A DNA stretch of 64,000 nucleotides from Frigoribacterium sp. Leaf186 (lineage in GTDB: Bacteria; Actinomycetota; Actinomycetes; Actinomycetales; Microbacteriaceae): assembly GCF_001423905.1 (NCBI RefSeq), contig NZ_LMPQ01000001.1:675829-739828 (forward strand), read 5' to 3'. A program made the translations under genes and the position numbers. The notes beneath the pieces are model-generated. The model searched no databases and was not told the DNA's origin. It saw nothing but the letters and a program-made list of their open reading frames with translations. Every line of letters begins with the position of its first letter. The stretch's first letter is position 1. Positions 52,944 to 61,426 of the stretch are shown here, one piece after another.

Positions 52944-53627
52944 ATGACCACGACGCGACGCCTGGGCGTCACGGGCCCGCCGCTGGACTACGACGAGGGC
53001 TGGCGCCTGCAGCGCGAACTGCACGCCGACGTCGTCGCCGGGCGGCTCGACTCGGCCCTCGTCCTCTGCCAGCACCCGTCCGTCTACACGGCGGGGACGC
53101 GGACGCAGCCGACCGACCTGCCTCGTGACGGCTCCCCCGTCGTCCCGGTAGACCGGGGCGGACGCATCACCTGGCACGGCCCCGGCCAGCTTGTGGCCTA
53201 CCCGATCGTGCGCCTGCCCGAGCCGCTCGACGTCGTGGCGCACGTGCGGGCGCTCGAGGCCTGCCTGATCGAGGTCTGCGCCGGCGTCGGCGTGCCGGCC
53301 GTGCGCGTCGCCGGGCGCAGCGGCGCCTGGGTGCGGGGGCCGCTCGCCGACGAGAAGGTCGCGGCGGTCGGCGTCCGGGTCGCCGAGGGGGTCACGATGC
53401 ACGGCGTCGCGCTGAACTGCGACGCCGACCTGGCGGCCTACGACCAGATCGTGCCCTGCGGCATCGCGGACGCCGGCGTGACCAGCCTGACCCGCGCCTC
53501 CGGGAGGCGCGTGGCCGTCACCGACGTCGCGGACGCCCTCGAGACCACCCTGACCGCCTACCTGACCAGCCTCGAGACCGTCGGCTGCGTGCCGGCCCGA
53601 CCCGACCCCGTGGGAGCCCACCGATGA
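52944..53627 (+). CDS. lipB: Octanoyl-ACP:protein octanoyltransferase LipB
   Basis: LipB moves octanoate from acyl carrier protein to lipoyl domains. The 227-aa product has the [18 protein letters not shown] signature at about 71-88, the catalytic lysine in [10 protein letters not shown], and the conserved cysteine in [14 protein letters not shown]. The start is the ATG at 52944; the upstream TTG lies in the promoter. Its stop overlaps the lipA start. A back-to-back pair of the 9-mer makes a 19-bp palindrome in its coding sequence at 53493-53511. Confidence 0.96.
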   Translation: MTTTRRLGVTGPPLDYDEGWRLQRELHADVVAGRLDSALVLCQHPSVYTAGTRTQPTDLPRDGSPVVPVDRGGRITWHGPGQLVAYPIVRLPEPLDVVAHVRALEACLIEVCAGVGVPAVRVAGRSGAWVRGPLADEKVAAVGVRVAEGVTMHGVALNCDADLAAYDQIVPCGIADAGVTSLTRASGRRVAVTDVADALETTLTAYLTSLETVGCVPARPDPVGAHR

Positions 53628-54610
53628 CGACGACCGCACCCGAGGGCCGACGCCTGCTGCGCGTCGAGGCCCGCAACGCCGAGACCCCGATCGAGAAGAA
53701 GCCGGCCTGGATCAAGACCACCGCCAGGCAGGGCCCCGAGTACCGCGCCCTGACCGAGCTCGTGGTCGACAAGAAGCTGCACACCGTCTGCCAGGAGGCC
53801 GGCTGCCCGAACATCTTCGAGTGCTGGGAGGACCGCGAGGCCACCTTCTTGATCGGCGGCTCGCAGTGCACCCGACGCTGCGACTTCTGCCAGATCGACA
53901 CCGGCCGGCCGAGCCCCCTCGACCGCCGCGAGCCGCTCTCGGTCGCGGAGTCGGTGCGCGAGATGGGGCTGCGCTACGCGACGGTCACGGGCGTCGCCCG
54001 CGACGACCTCGACGACGGAGGCGCGTGGCTGTACGCCGAGACCATCCGTCGCATCCACGAACTCAACCCGGGCACCGGCGTCGAGATCCTCGTGCCCGAT
54101 TTCAACGGTCTCCCCGAGCGGCTCGGGCAGGTGTTCGACGCCCGACCCGAGGTGTTCGCCCACAACGTCGAGACCGTGCCCCGCATCTTCAAGCGCATCC
54201 GCCCCGCCTTCACCTTCGAGCGGTCGCTCGACGTCATCACGCAGGGGCACGACGCCGGCCTCGTGACGAAGTCGAACCTCATCCTCGGCATGGGAGAAGA
54301 GCGCGACGAGGTGATCGACGCCCTCGAACGCCTGCGGGAGGCGCACACCGACATCATCACGCTGACCCAGTACCTGCGCCCCAGCCCCCGGCACCTGCCG
54401 GTCGCCCGGTGGGTGCACCCCGACGAGTTCGTCGACTTCCGCGAGATCGCCGAGGACATGGGCTTCAGCGGCGTGCTGGCCGGGCCGCTCGTCCGGTCGT
54501 CGTACCGCGCGGGCCGACTGTGGGCGCGAGCGACCGAGGCGCGCGGCGGGGTCGTGCCCGACGCACTGCGGCACCTGCTCGAGGCGGGGGCCGGACGCCA
54601 GGCCGTGTGA
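53624..54610 (+). CDS. lipA: Lipoyl synthase LipA
   Basis: LipA is a radical-SAM enzyme that inserts two sulfurs into octanoyl-protein. The 328-aa product has both cluster motifs: C56-C61-C67 for the auxiliary 4Fe-4S that donates sulfur, and CTRRCDFC with C82, C86 and C89 for the SAM cluster. The C-terminal RSSYRAG serine motif that ligates the auxiliary cluster is present. It is coupled to lipB through an ATGA overlap. Confidence 0.98.
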   Translation: MTTTAPEGRRLLRVEARNAETPIEKKPAWIKTTARQGPEYRALTELVVDKKLHTVCQEAGCPNIFECWEDREATFLIGGSQCTRRCDFCQIDTGRPSPLDRREPLSVAESVREMGLRYATVTGVARDDLDDGGAWLYAETIRRIHELNPGTGVEILVPDFNGLPERLGQVFDARPEVFAHNVETVPRIFKRIRPAFTFERSLDVITQGHDAGLVTKSNLILGMGEERDEVIDALERLREAHTDIITLTQYLRPSPRHLPVARWVHPDEFVDFREIAEDMGFSGVLAGPLVRSSYRAGRLWARATEARGGVVPDALRHLLEAGAGRQAV

Positions 54611-54626
54611 GCCGCGCCGAGGACGA

Positions 54627-54664
54627 CGCAGGAGGCGCGGGTCGCGTGACCCGCGCCTCCTGCG
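54627..54664. terminator. Terminator made of an inverted pair of the 9-mer
   Basis: A 17-bp perfect stem (54627-54643 with 54648-54664) closed by a GCGT tetraloop between convergent lipA and ftsY. Each arm contains the extended word CGCAGGAGGCGCGGGT. No poly-T tract. It can fold on either transcript. Confidence 0.85.
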
Positions 54665-54698
54665 CTTCGGTCGACCGCGTCGACGGCGTCGACCGCGT

Positions 54699-55568
54699 CT
54701 AGGCGATCAGGTTCTGGACGAACACGTGCGGCGTGAAGCCGGTGAGGTCGCCGATGCCCTCGCCCTGGCCGACGAGCTTGATCGGGATGCCGGTCTGCTC
54801 TTGCACGGCGAGGACGAACCCGCCGCGGGCCGAACCGTCGAGCTTCGTCAGCACCAGGCCCGTGACCCCGGCGTGCTCGATGAAGGCCTGTGCCTGGGCC
54901 AGGCCGTTCTGGCCGGTGGTCGCGTCGAGCACGAGCAACACCTCGGCGATCTCGGTCTGCTTCTCGACGACGCGCTTGATCTTGCCGAGCTCGTCCATCA
55001 GCCCCGACTTGGTCTGCAGGCGACCGGCGGTGTCGATCAGGACGATCTCGATGCCCTCGCGCATGGCGAGCTCGACCGTCTGGAACGCCACCGACGCGGG
55101 GTCCTGCCCCTGCTGCTGCGGTCGGACGATGCGGGCCCCGGCACGGTCGGCCCAGGTCGCGACCTGCTCGACCGCCGCGGCGCGGAAGGTGTCGGCCGCC
55201 CCGACGACCACCGAGCGGTCGTAGTTGCGCAAGAACTTCGCGAACTTGCCGATCGTCGTCGTCTTGCCGACGCCGTTGACGCCGACCATCAAGACGACGG
55301 CGGGGCGGGCGCTGAGTTTGAGGGTCGAGTCGAGCTTGGACAGCCGCTCTTCGAGCGTCTCGCGCAGCATGCGCTTCAGGTCGGCCGGGTCGGTGGTCGA
55401 GTAGCGCTGCACCTTCGCCTGCAGGTCGTCGATGATCTGCTCGGTCACGTCGGGGCCGAAGTCGGCGCCGATCAGGGCCGCCTCGAGGTCGTCCCACGTC
55501 GTCTCGTCGATCGTCTTCTTGGCGAACATGCCACGGAGGGCACCGGAGAGGGACCAGGGAGAAGCCAT
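54699..55568 (-). CDS. ftsY: Signal recognition particle receptor FtsY
   Basis: FtsY docks SRP-ribosome complexes at the membrane. The 289-aa product has the NG domain only: GVNGVGKT at 96-103, DTFRAAA, DTAGRLQ and TKLDGSARGG. The long acidic A domain of E. coli FtsY is missing, so membrane contact must come from the amphipathic N-terminal helix (WSLSGALRGMF). I chose the ATG at 55568 (MASPWS); the ATG at 55580 is an alternative. It is divergent from the terC riboswitch. Confidence 0.95.
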   Translation of the reverse strand: MASPWSLSGALRGMFAKKTIDETTWDDLEAALIGADFGPDVTEQIIDDLQAKVQRYSTTDPADLKRMLRETLEERLSKLDSTLKLSARPAVVLMVGVNGVGKTTTIGKFAKFLRNYDRSVVVGAADTFRAAAVEQVATWADRAGARIVRPQQQGQDPASVAFQTVELAMREGIEIVLIDTAGRLQTKSGLMDELGKIKRVVEKQTEIAEVLLVLDATTGQNGLAQAQAFIEHAGVTGLVLTKLDGSARGGFVLAVQEQTGIPIKLVGQGEGIGDLTGFTPHVFVQNLIA

Positions 55569-55631
55569 GCGCGCCAGCATATTCGGCCCCGGGCGAGACC
55601 GCGGACGTGCAGAGGCTGTAAGCTCGCCGGG

Positions 55632-55770
55632 TTGAAGGGGAGTACTCCCACGCGGTGGCGTCGTCAATACGGAAGAGACCGATCTCGACCCGGTGCACCG
55701 GTTCGCAGCCGTCCTGATCAGGACGCGACGCGAGTGGAGGAGACCTTCGGTACCCGCTGCGTACTGGAGG
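55632..55770 (+). promoter_or_regulatory. yybP-ykoY (manganese) riboswitch upstream of terC
   Basis: The leader matches the yybP-ykoY class: an opening AAGGGGAGTACTCCC, a variable GTCGTCAATACGG arm, a CCGGTGCACCGG hairpin, and the diagnostic GGAGACCTTCGGTACCC near the 3' end. The aptamer ends in GTACTGGAGG, so the GGAGG SD (55766-55770) is next to or inside the final stem and could be hidden without Mn2+. The position before a TerC/MntP-type exporter is typical. Confidence 0.9.
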
Positions 55771-55777
55771 TACACAC

Positions 55778-56797
55778 ATGGACGTCCATTTCCTGACCTG
55801 GGCGATCACCATCGCCGGCATCATCGGCCTGCTGTTCTTCGACTTCTTCAGCCACGTGCGCACCCCGCACGAGCCGACGATCCGTGAGTCGGCGATCTGG
55901 TCGTGCGTCTACATCGGCATCGCCATCCTGTTCGGAGTCGGCGTCGGCGTCTTCTCGAACTGGACCTTCGGCGGTGAGTACTTCGCCGGCTACATCACCG
56001 AGAAGGCCCTCTCGGTCGACAACCTGTTCGTCTTCCTGATCATCATGACCAGCTTCGCGGTGCCCCGCATCTACCAGCAGAAGGTGTTGCTGGTCGGCAT
56101 CGCGATCGCCCTGCTGTCGCGTGGTCTCTTCATCGCCGCGGGCGTCGTCATCATCGAGAACTTCTCGTGGGTCTTCTACCTGTTCGGCATCCTGCTCTTC
56201 TGGCTCGCCTACAGCCAGGTCAAGGGCGGCCACAACGACGACGAGAAGGACGAGGCCGACAGCAAGCTGATCCGCGCCCTGCGCCGCGTCATCCCGACCT
56301 CGAAGGACTACGACGGCCAGAAGCTGACCACCAAGGTCGACGGCAAGCGCCTCTTCACCCCGCTCTTCCTGGTCATGGTCGCCATCGGCCTGACCGACGT
56401 GCTGTTCGCCCTCGACTCGATCCCGGCGATCTTCGGCCTCACGCAAGAGGCGTACATCGTCTTCACGGCCAATGCGTTCTCGCTGCTCGGACTGCGCCAG
56501 CTCTACTTCTTGATCTCGGGCCTGCTCGAGCGCCTCGTCTACCTCGCGCAGGGCCTCGCGGTCATCCTCGCCTTCATCGGCGTCAAGCTGCTGTTCCACG
56601 CCCTGCACGTCAACGAGGTGCCGTTCATCAACGGCGGCGAGCCGATCACCTGGATCCCCGAGATCCCGATCTGGTTCTCGCTCGGCTTCATCGTGCTGAC
56701 GATCGCCGTCGCGACCGTCGCCAGCCTCGCCAAGACCCGCCGGGACGCGCGTGCGAAGGCCGGCGTCACGGCGACCTCCGACCCCGACGACCACTGA
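55778..56797 (+). CDS. TerC family membrane protein, probable Mn2+ exporter
   Basis: A 339-aa membrane protein of the TerC/Alx family with about nine helices. The intramembrane acidic motifs are present: EKALSVDNLFVFLI at about 75 and LTDVLFALDSIPAIFG at about 205, which carry the aspartates thought to bind metal. TerC proteins under a yybP-ykoY riboswitch export manganese, in some cases to metallate exported enzymes. The ATG at 55778 has GGAGG at 7-nt spacing. A 13-bp terminator follows. Confidence 0.93.
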   Translation: MDVHFLTWAITIAGIIGLLFFDFFSHVRTPHEPTIRESAIWSCVYIGIAILFGVGVGVFSNWTFGGEYFAGYITEKALSVDNLFVFLIIMTSFAVPRIYQQKVLLVGIAIALLSRGLFIAAGVVIIENFSWVFYLFGILLFWLAYSQVKGGHNDDEKDEADSKLIRALRRVIPTSKDYDGQKLTTKVDGKRLFTPLFLVMVAIGLTDVLFALDSIPAIFGLTQEAYIVFTANAFSLLGLRQLYFLISGLLERLVYLAQGLAVILAFIGVKLLFHALHVNEVPFINGGEPITWIPEIPIWFSLGFIVLTIAVATVASLAKTRRDARAKAGVTATSDPDDH

Positions 56798-56803
56798 TCA
56801 CCC

Positions 56804-56833
56804 GACGGGCGGCCCCACCCGGGGCCGCCCGTC
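56804..56833 (+). terminator. Terminator after terC
   Basis: A 13-bp perfect stem (56804-56816 with 56821-56833) with an ACCC tetraloop, 7 bp after the stop. Confidence 0.85.
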
Positions 56834-56911
56834 CGCCCTTCCCCGACCCGACCCGACACCGCCACTCCCCCGCGGCACGACCGCGACCGCACCACGGAAC
56901 GGAACACCTCG

Positions 56912-57493
56912 ATGCGCCTCGAACTCATCCGCCACGGCCAGACCGACTGGAACGCCGCCGACAAGCTGCAGGGCTCGTCGGACGTCCCCCTGAACGACAC
57001 GGGACGCGGCCAGGCCCTCGAGGCGGCCCGCCTCTTGGCCGGCGTCGAGTGGAGCGCCATCGTCTCGTCACCGCTCGGGCGGGCCCGCGAGACCGCCGAG
57101 ATCATCGCCGGCGAGCTCGGCATCGAACTGGGCGACGCCTACGCCGAGCTGATCGAGCGCGACTACGCCTCGCACGAGGGCCGCACCCCCGAGTCGCCGA
57201 TCCCCGACGAGCCGAACGCCGACTACCCCGACATCGAGCCCCGTGGGTCGGTCGCCGCGCGCGGCATCGGCGCACTCGAGATGATCCGCGACACGCGTCT
57301 GCCGCTCGACGGCGACGACGCCCACATCGTCGTCGTCTGCCACGGCACGATCATCCGCTTCACCCTGGCCGAGATCCTCGGCCGCGAGGTGCCGCACATC
57401 GAGAACGCCGCTGCGAACACGGTCGAGTGGGACGGCACCGCCTGGCACGTGCTGAGCATCAACGGCGGGGTCGTCGACACGCCGATCGACTGA
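56912..57493 (+). CDS. Histidine phosphatase family protein
   Basis: A 193-aa phosphoglycerate-mutase-like phosphatase. The phospho-histidine is in IRHGQTDWN (H8), with SSPLGRARET at about 52, the acid in LIERDYASHEG, and VVCHGTI at about 145. The substrate is not readable; members act on sugar phosphates, nucleotides or cell-wall intermediates. It is monocistronic after terC, behind the terC terminator. Confidence 0.9.
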   Translation: MRLELIRHGQTDWNAADKLQGSSDVPLNDTGRGQALEAARLLAGVEWSAIVSSPLGRARETAEIIAGELGIELGDAYAELIERDYASHEGRTPESPIPDEPNADYPDIEPRGSVAARGIGALEMIRDTRLPLDGDDAHIVVVCHGTIIRFTLAEILGREVPHIENAAANTVEWDGTAWHVLSINGGVVDTPID

Positions 57494-57528
57494 CACCACG
57501 GTGCCCTGCCGGGGCACGTCGAGAACCG

Positions 57529-57559
57529 AGGAGGCGCGGCCACGCAGGTCGCGCCTCCT
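57529..57559. terminator. Terminator made of a second inverted pair of the 9-mer
   Basis: AGGAGGCGCG (57529-57538) and CGCGCCTCCT (57550-57559) form a 10-bp stem with an 11-nt loop, between the convergent phosphatase and smc genes. Confidence 0.75.
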
Positions 57560-57590
57560 GCGTCTGTGCCGGGGGCGCCGGCAGGGCCGG

Positions 57591-60500
57591 TCAGGCCGGG
57601 GCGGGGGCCGGGGCGGGGGCGGCGGTGCCGCGCTCGGCGACGACGCGTTGGCCGACGACGGCGCTGACCCCGTCCTGGCGCATCGAGACGCCGTAGAGGG
57701 CGTCGGCGATCTCCATGGTGCGCTTCTGGTGCGTGATGACGATGAGCTGGCTGGACTCGCGGAGGTCCTGGAAGATCGTCAGCAGGCGACCGAGGTTGGC
57801 GTCGTCGAGTGCCGCCTCGACCTCGTCCATGATGTAGAACGGGCTCGGCCGGGCCTTGAAGATCGCGATGAGCAGCGCGACGGCGGCCAGCGACCGTTCT
57901 CCGCCCGACAGCAGCGAGAGCCGCTCGATCTTCTTGCCGGCCGGCCTCACGGTCACCTCGATGCCGGTCGCGAGCAGGTCGTCGGGGTCGGTCAGGTGCA
58001 ACGAGCCGCTGCCCCCGGGGAAGAGCACCGGGAACACCCGGTCGAACGCGGCCTGCGTGTCGGCGAAGGCGCTGGCGAAGACGGTCTGCATCTTGTCGTC
58101 GATCTCGTCGATGATCGTCAGCAGGTCCTTTCGGGTGCCCGTCAGGTCGGACAACTGCTCGGTCAAGAACAGGTGTCGCTGTTCGAGCGCCGCGAACTCC
58201 TCGAGGGCGAGCGGGTTGACCCGGCCGAGCTGCGCGAGCTTCTTCTCGGCGACGGCCAGGCGTCGCTGCTGGGCCGGCCGGTCGAAGGGCACGCCCCGAG
58301 GAGGCGCGGCGACCGCCCCGGCCGGGGTCGCGTCGTCGAGGTCGTCCGCCGCCCCTCGCGCACGGTCGGCGGCCCCACCCGCTGCGCCCGCGTCCGCGTC
58401 GCTCGCGTCCGCGTCGCCCGCGTCCGCGTCGCCCGCGGCCTCGACGTCGAGCAGGTCGACCTCGTCGTCGACGGACGGACGCGCCACGACGTCGTCGTCG
58501 CCGGGGACGAGCACGTGCGGGCCGTACTCGGCCACGAGGACGTCCTCGTCGAGGCCGAGCTCGGAGCCGGCGCGCTCGAGCAGCCCGGACAGGTGCAGCT
58601 TCTTCTCGTAGATCTCCATCTCGAGGCCGTGCACGCTCTCGGTCACCGTGCCGAGCCGGTCGCGCAGCTCACGCTCGGCTCGCCGCAGCGCCTGCAGCTC
58701 GGCGTTCTGCTCGGCCCGGGCCGCCTCGGCCTCGGTCAGCACGGCGCGGGCCTCGGCCACCGACCGCGCGACCGCGTCGAGGGTCGGCGGCAGCGCCTCG
58801 AGCACCGCCGAGGTGGCGGCCGTCTGGCGCTGCCGCACGACCGTCCGGCGGGCCTGCAGCTCGGCGGCGGCCCGTTGCTCGTCGAGCTGGCGCTGCAGGG
58901 CCTCGGCCCGGGCGATCTCGGCCCGGACGCGTTCGCGGACGGTCTCGAGGGCGATGCGGCGCTCGGTCTCGACGGCCCGCGCCGCCTCGACCTCGGCCAG
59001 CAGGCCGTCCCGCGCCGAGGCGTCGAGCAGCGGGCGCGGACGGGCGGCGTGCTCGTCGTGGGCGGCCCCGGCGGCGTCGACGGCCCGGCTCGCGGCGTCC
59101 ACGGCCTCGGACGACGCGTCGAGCGCGGTCGAGAGACGCTCGACCTCGGCCTCGGCAGCCTCGACCCGGGCACGGAGGCGGCCGAGCTGCTGCCCGTGGG
59201 CGGTGACCCGCGCCTCCTCGTCGCGGGCGGCCGCCGCGGCCTCCTTCGCCCGGGCGCGCGTGGCGGCCAGCCGCTCACGGACCTCGGCGAGCTCAGGGGC
59301 GAGCCGCTCGATCTCGGTGGCGACCCCGGTCAACCGGTCGGCGGCCGCGTCGCGCTCGGCGACGAGCTCGAGACGCGAGCGTCCGGCGCCCGACCCGCCG
59401 CGCAGCACGTAGTCGGTCAGCACCTCGCCGGCCCGCGTGATGACGGTGACCGGCACGGGGTGGCCCGCGAGTGCCTGCCAGGCCGAGCGGGCGACCGCGA
59501 GGTCGTCGGCCACGACGGTGGCGGCCAGCAGGCCGAGCACCCCGGGAGGCGCGGTGACGACGGCCGTGGCGGCGACGGCTCCGGTCGGGAGGTCGACGTC
59601 GAGCGTCGACAGGGGCCGCACGGGCTCGGCCACGACGACCTCGACCCGGCCGAGCTCGGCCTCGGTGGCGTGCGCGACGGCGTCGGCCGCGGCCTCGAGG
59701 TCGTCGGCCAGCACCGAGTCGACCACGCTGCCGAGCGCCGCGGCGACCGCGGCCTCGTAGCCCGGACGCACCTGGACGTGCTCGGCCACCAGGCCCCGGA
59801 TGCCGGGTCGGCGCGCGGCGACGAGCGCGGCCGTGGCGTCGTTCTGGTCGAGGGCGAGCGAGAGCGCACTGCGGCGGGCCGCGAGGGCGTCGCGCTCGCG
59901 TTCGGCGACGTGGAGGCGGTCGCGCAGCTCGTCGACGCTCGCCGAGAGAGACGTCACCCGGGTCTCGGCCTCGGCCTGGACGGCGGCGTGGTCGACCCCG
60001 TCGCCGTCGACGCGCGGCGATCGCCCCTCGAGCTCGGCGTACTCGGCGCGCCCGGCGTCACGACGCGCCTCGGCCGCCTCGAGCGCGGCACGTTGCCGCA
60101 GCTGCTCTCCGCGCACGGCCGCGAGCCCCGAGCGCGCGGTCTCGAGCGCCCCGCGCAGTCGCGTCGCGTCGAGGTCGTGCTGCGAGACGAGCACGGCCTG
60201 GGCCTGGATCTCGACGTCGAGCGCGTCGAGCGCCGCACGGGCCGTCGCCAGCTCGGCCCCGGCCGCACCGACGGCCGACTCGGCGTGCGCGACGTCGCCG
60301 CGCAGGCGATCGGCCTCGTCACGCGCGTCGGCGACCATGCCCGAGCTGACGGTCGTCGCCACGGCGGGCTGGTCCGCCTGCTGGGCGAGCAGCTGCAGTC
60401 GCTGCTGCGCGAGGCTCGCCAGGCTGCGGAGGCGTTCGTGGACCGACTCGAGCCCGAAGGCGACCCGGCGGGCGTCGTCGACGGCGTCGCCGACCATCGC

Positions 60501-61322
60501 CTGCTCGAGTCGGTGCTCTCGCTGCTTGTTCTGGTCGATCTGCCCTTGCAAGGCGATGCGTTCGGTCTTGCGCTCGGACTCGGTGCTCGAGGAGGCCGTC
60601 AGCGACTCGCGCAGGCCGACGACCTCGTCGGCCACCAGGCGGGCCCGGGCGTCGCGGACCACCGCGGCGATGGTCTGCGCCTCGCGGGCGATCTCGGCCT
60701 GACGCCCCAGGGGCTTGAGCTGGCGACGGATCTCGCCCGCGAGGTCGCTCAGGCGGGTGAGGTTGGTCTGCATCGCGTCGAGCTTGCGGAGCGTCTTCTC
60801 TTTGCGGCGTCGGTGCTTGAGGATGCCCGCAGCCTCCTCGACGAACCCTCGGCGGTCTTCGGGGGTGGCGTGCAGCACCGCGTCGAGTTGGCCCTGCCCG
60901 ACGATGACGTGCATCTCGCGGCCGAGGCCGGAGTCGCTCAGCAGCTCTTGCACGTCGAGCAGGCGGCAGCCCTCGCCGTTGATGGCGTACTCGCTGCCCC
61001 CGTTGCGGAAGAGGGTGCGGCTGATCGTCACCTCGGCGTAGTCGATCGGCAGGGCTCCGTCGGAGTTGTCGATCGTGAGGACGACCTGCGCCCGACCGAG
61101 GGGGCCGCGCGTCGAGGTGCCGGCGAAGATGACGTCCTCCATCTTGCCGCCGCGCAGGTTCTTCGCCCCCTGCTCGCCCATCACCCAGGCGAGGGCGTCG
61201 ACCACGTTGCTCTTGCCCGAGCCGTTGGGACCGACCACGCAGGTGACGCCCGGCTCGAACGCGAACGTGGTCGCCGAGGCGAACGACTTGAAGCCCTTGA
61301 GCGTGAGGCTCTTCAGGTGCAT
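57591..61322 (-). CDS. smc: Chromosome segregation protein SMC
   Basis: SMC is the core of bacterial condensin. The 1243-aa chain has Walker A GPNGSGKS at 31-38, two long coiled coils, the hinge at about 500-660 (GIRGLVAEHVQVRPGYEAAVAAALG region), then signature LSGGERSL and Walker B FYIMDEVEAALDD near the C-terminus. A low-complexity Asp-Ala insert (DAGDADASDADAG) sits in the C-terminal coil, and the chain ends in an APAPAPAPA tail. The ATG at 61322 uses the GGAGG of a 9-mer copy (61327-61335) as its likely SD. Three more copies lie inside (58300, 59209, 59545). Confidence 0.97.
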   Translation of the reverse strand: MHLKSLTLKGFKSFASATTFAFEPGVTCVVGPNGSGKSNVVDALAWVMGEQGAKNLRGGKMEDVIFAGTSTRGPLGRAQVVLTIDNSDGALPIDYAEVTISRTLFRNGGSEYAINGEGCRLLDVQELLSDSGLGREMHVIVGQGQLDAVLHATPEDRRGFVEEAAGILKHRRRKEKTLRKLDAMQTNLTRLSDLAGEIRRQLKPLGRQAEIAREAQTIAAVVRDARARLVADEVVGLRESLTASSSTESERKTERIALQGQIDQNKQREHRLEQAMVGDAVDDARRVAFGLESVHERLRSLASLAQQRLQLLAQQADQPAVATTVSSGMVADARDEADRLRGDVAHAESAVGAAGAELATARAALDALDVEIQAQAVLVSQHDLDATRLRGALETARSGLAAVRGEQLRQRAALEAAEARRDAGRAEYAELEGRSPRVDGDGVDHAAVQAEAETRVTSLSASVDELRDRLHVAERERDALAARRSALSLALDQNDATAALVAARRPGIRGLVAEHVQVRPGYEAAVAAALGSVVDSVLADDLEAAADAVAHATEAELGRVEVVVAEPVRPLSTLDVDLPTGAVAATAVVTAPPGVLGLLAATVVADDLAVARSAWQALAGHPVPVTVITRAGEVLTDYVLRGGSGAGRSRLELVAERDAAADRLTGVATEIERLAPELAEVRERLAATRARAKEAAAAARDEEARVTAHGQQLGRLRARVEAAEAEVERLSTALDASSEAVDAASRAVDAAGAAHDEHAARPRPLLDASARDGLLAEVEAARAVETERRIALETVRERVRAEIARAEALQRQLDEQRAAAELQARRTVVRQRQTAATSAVLEALPPTLDAVARSVAEARAVLTEAEAARAEQNAELQALRRAERELRDRLGTVTESVHGLEMEIYEKKLHLSGLLERAGSELGLDEDVLVAEYGPHVLVPGDDDVVARPSVDDEVDLLDVEAAGDADAGDADASDADAGAAGGAADRARGAADDLDDATPAGAVAAPPRGVPFDRPAQQRRLAVAEKKLAQLGRVNPLALEEFAALEQRHLFLTEQLSDLTGTRKDLLTIIDEIDDKMQTVFASAFADTQAAFDRVFPVLFPGGSGSLHLTDPDDLLATGIEVTVRPAGKKIERLSLLSGGERSLAAVALLIAIFKARPSPFYIMDEVEAALDDANLGRLLTIFQDLRESSQLIVITHQKRTMEIADALYGVSMRQDGVSAVVGQRVVAERGTAAPAPAPAPA

Positions 61323-61426
61323 GCGCCGCGCCTCCTCGGGGATCGTGTCGGTGGTGACCCGCGCTCAAGGATACGGGCGGGGGGCCCGCCGACCGGGGAG
61401 GCGGGCGGCACCGAGGGCGCCCGGGG

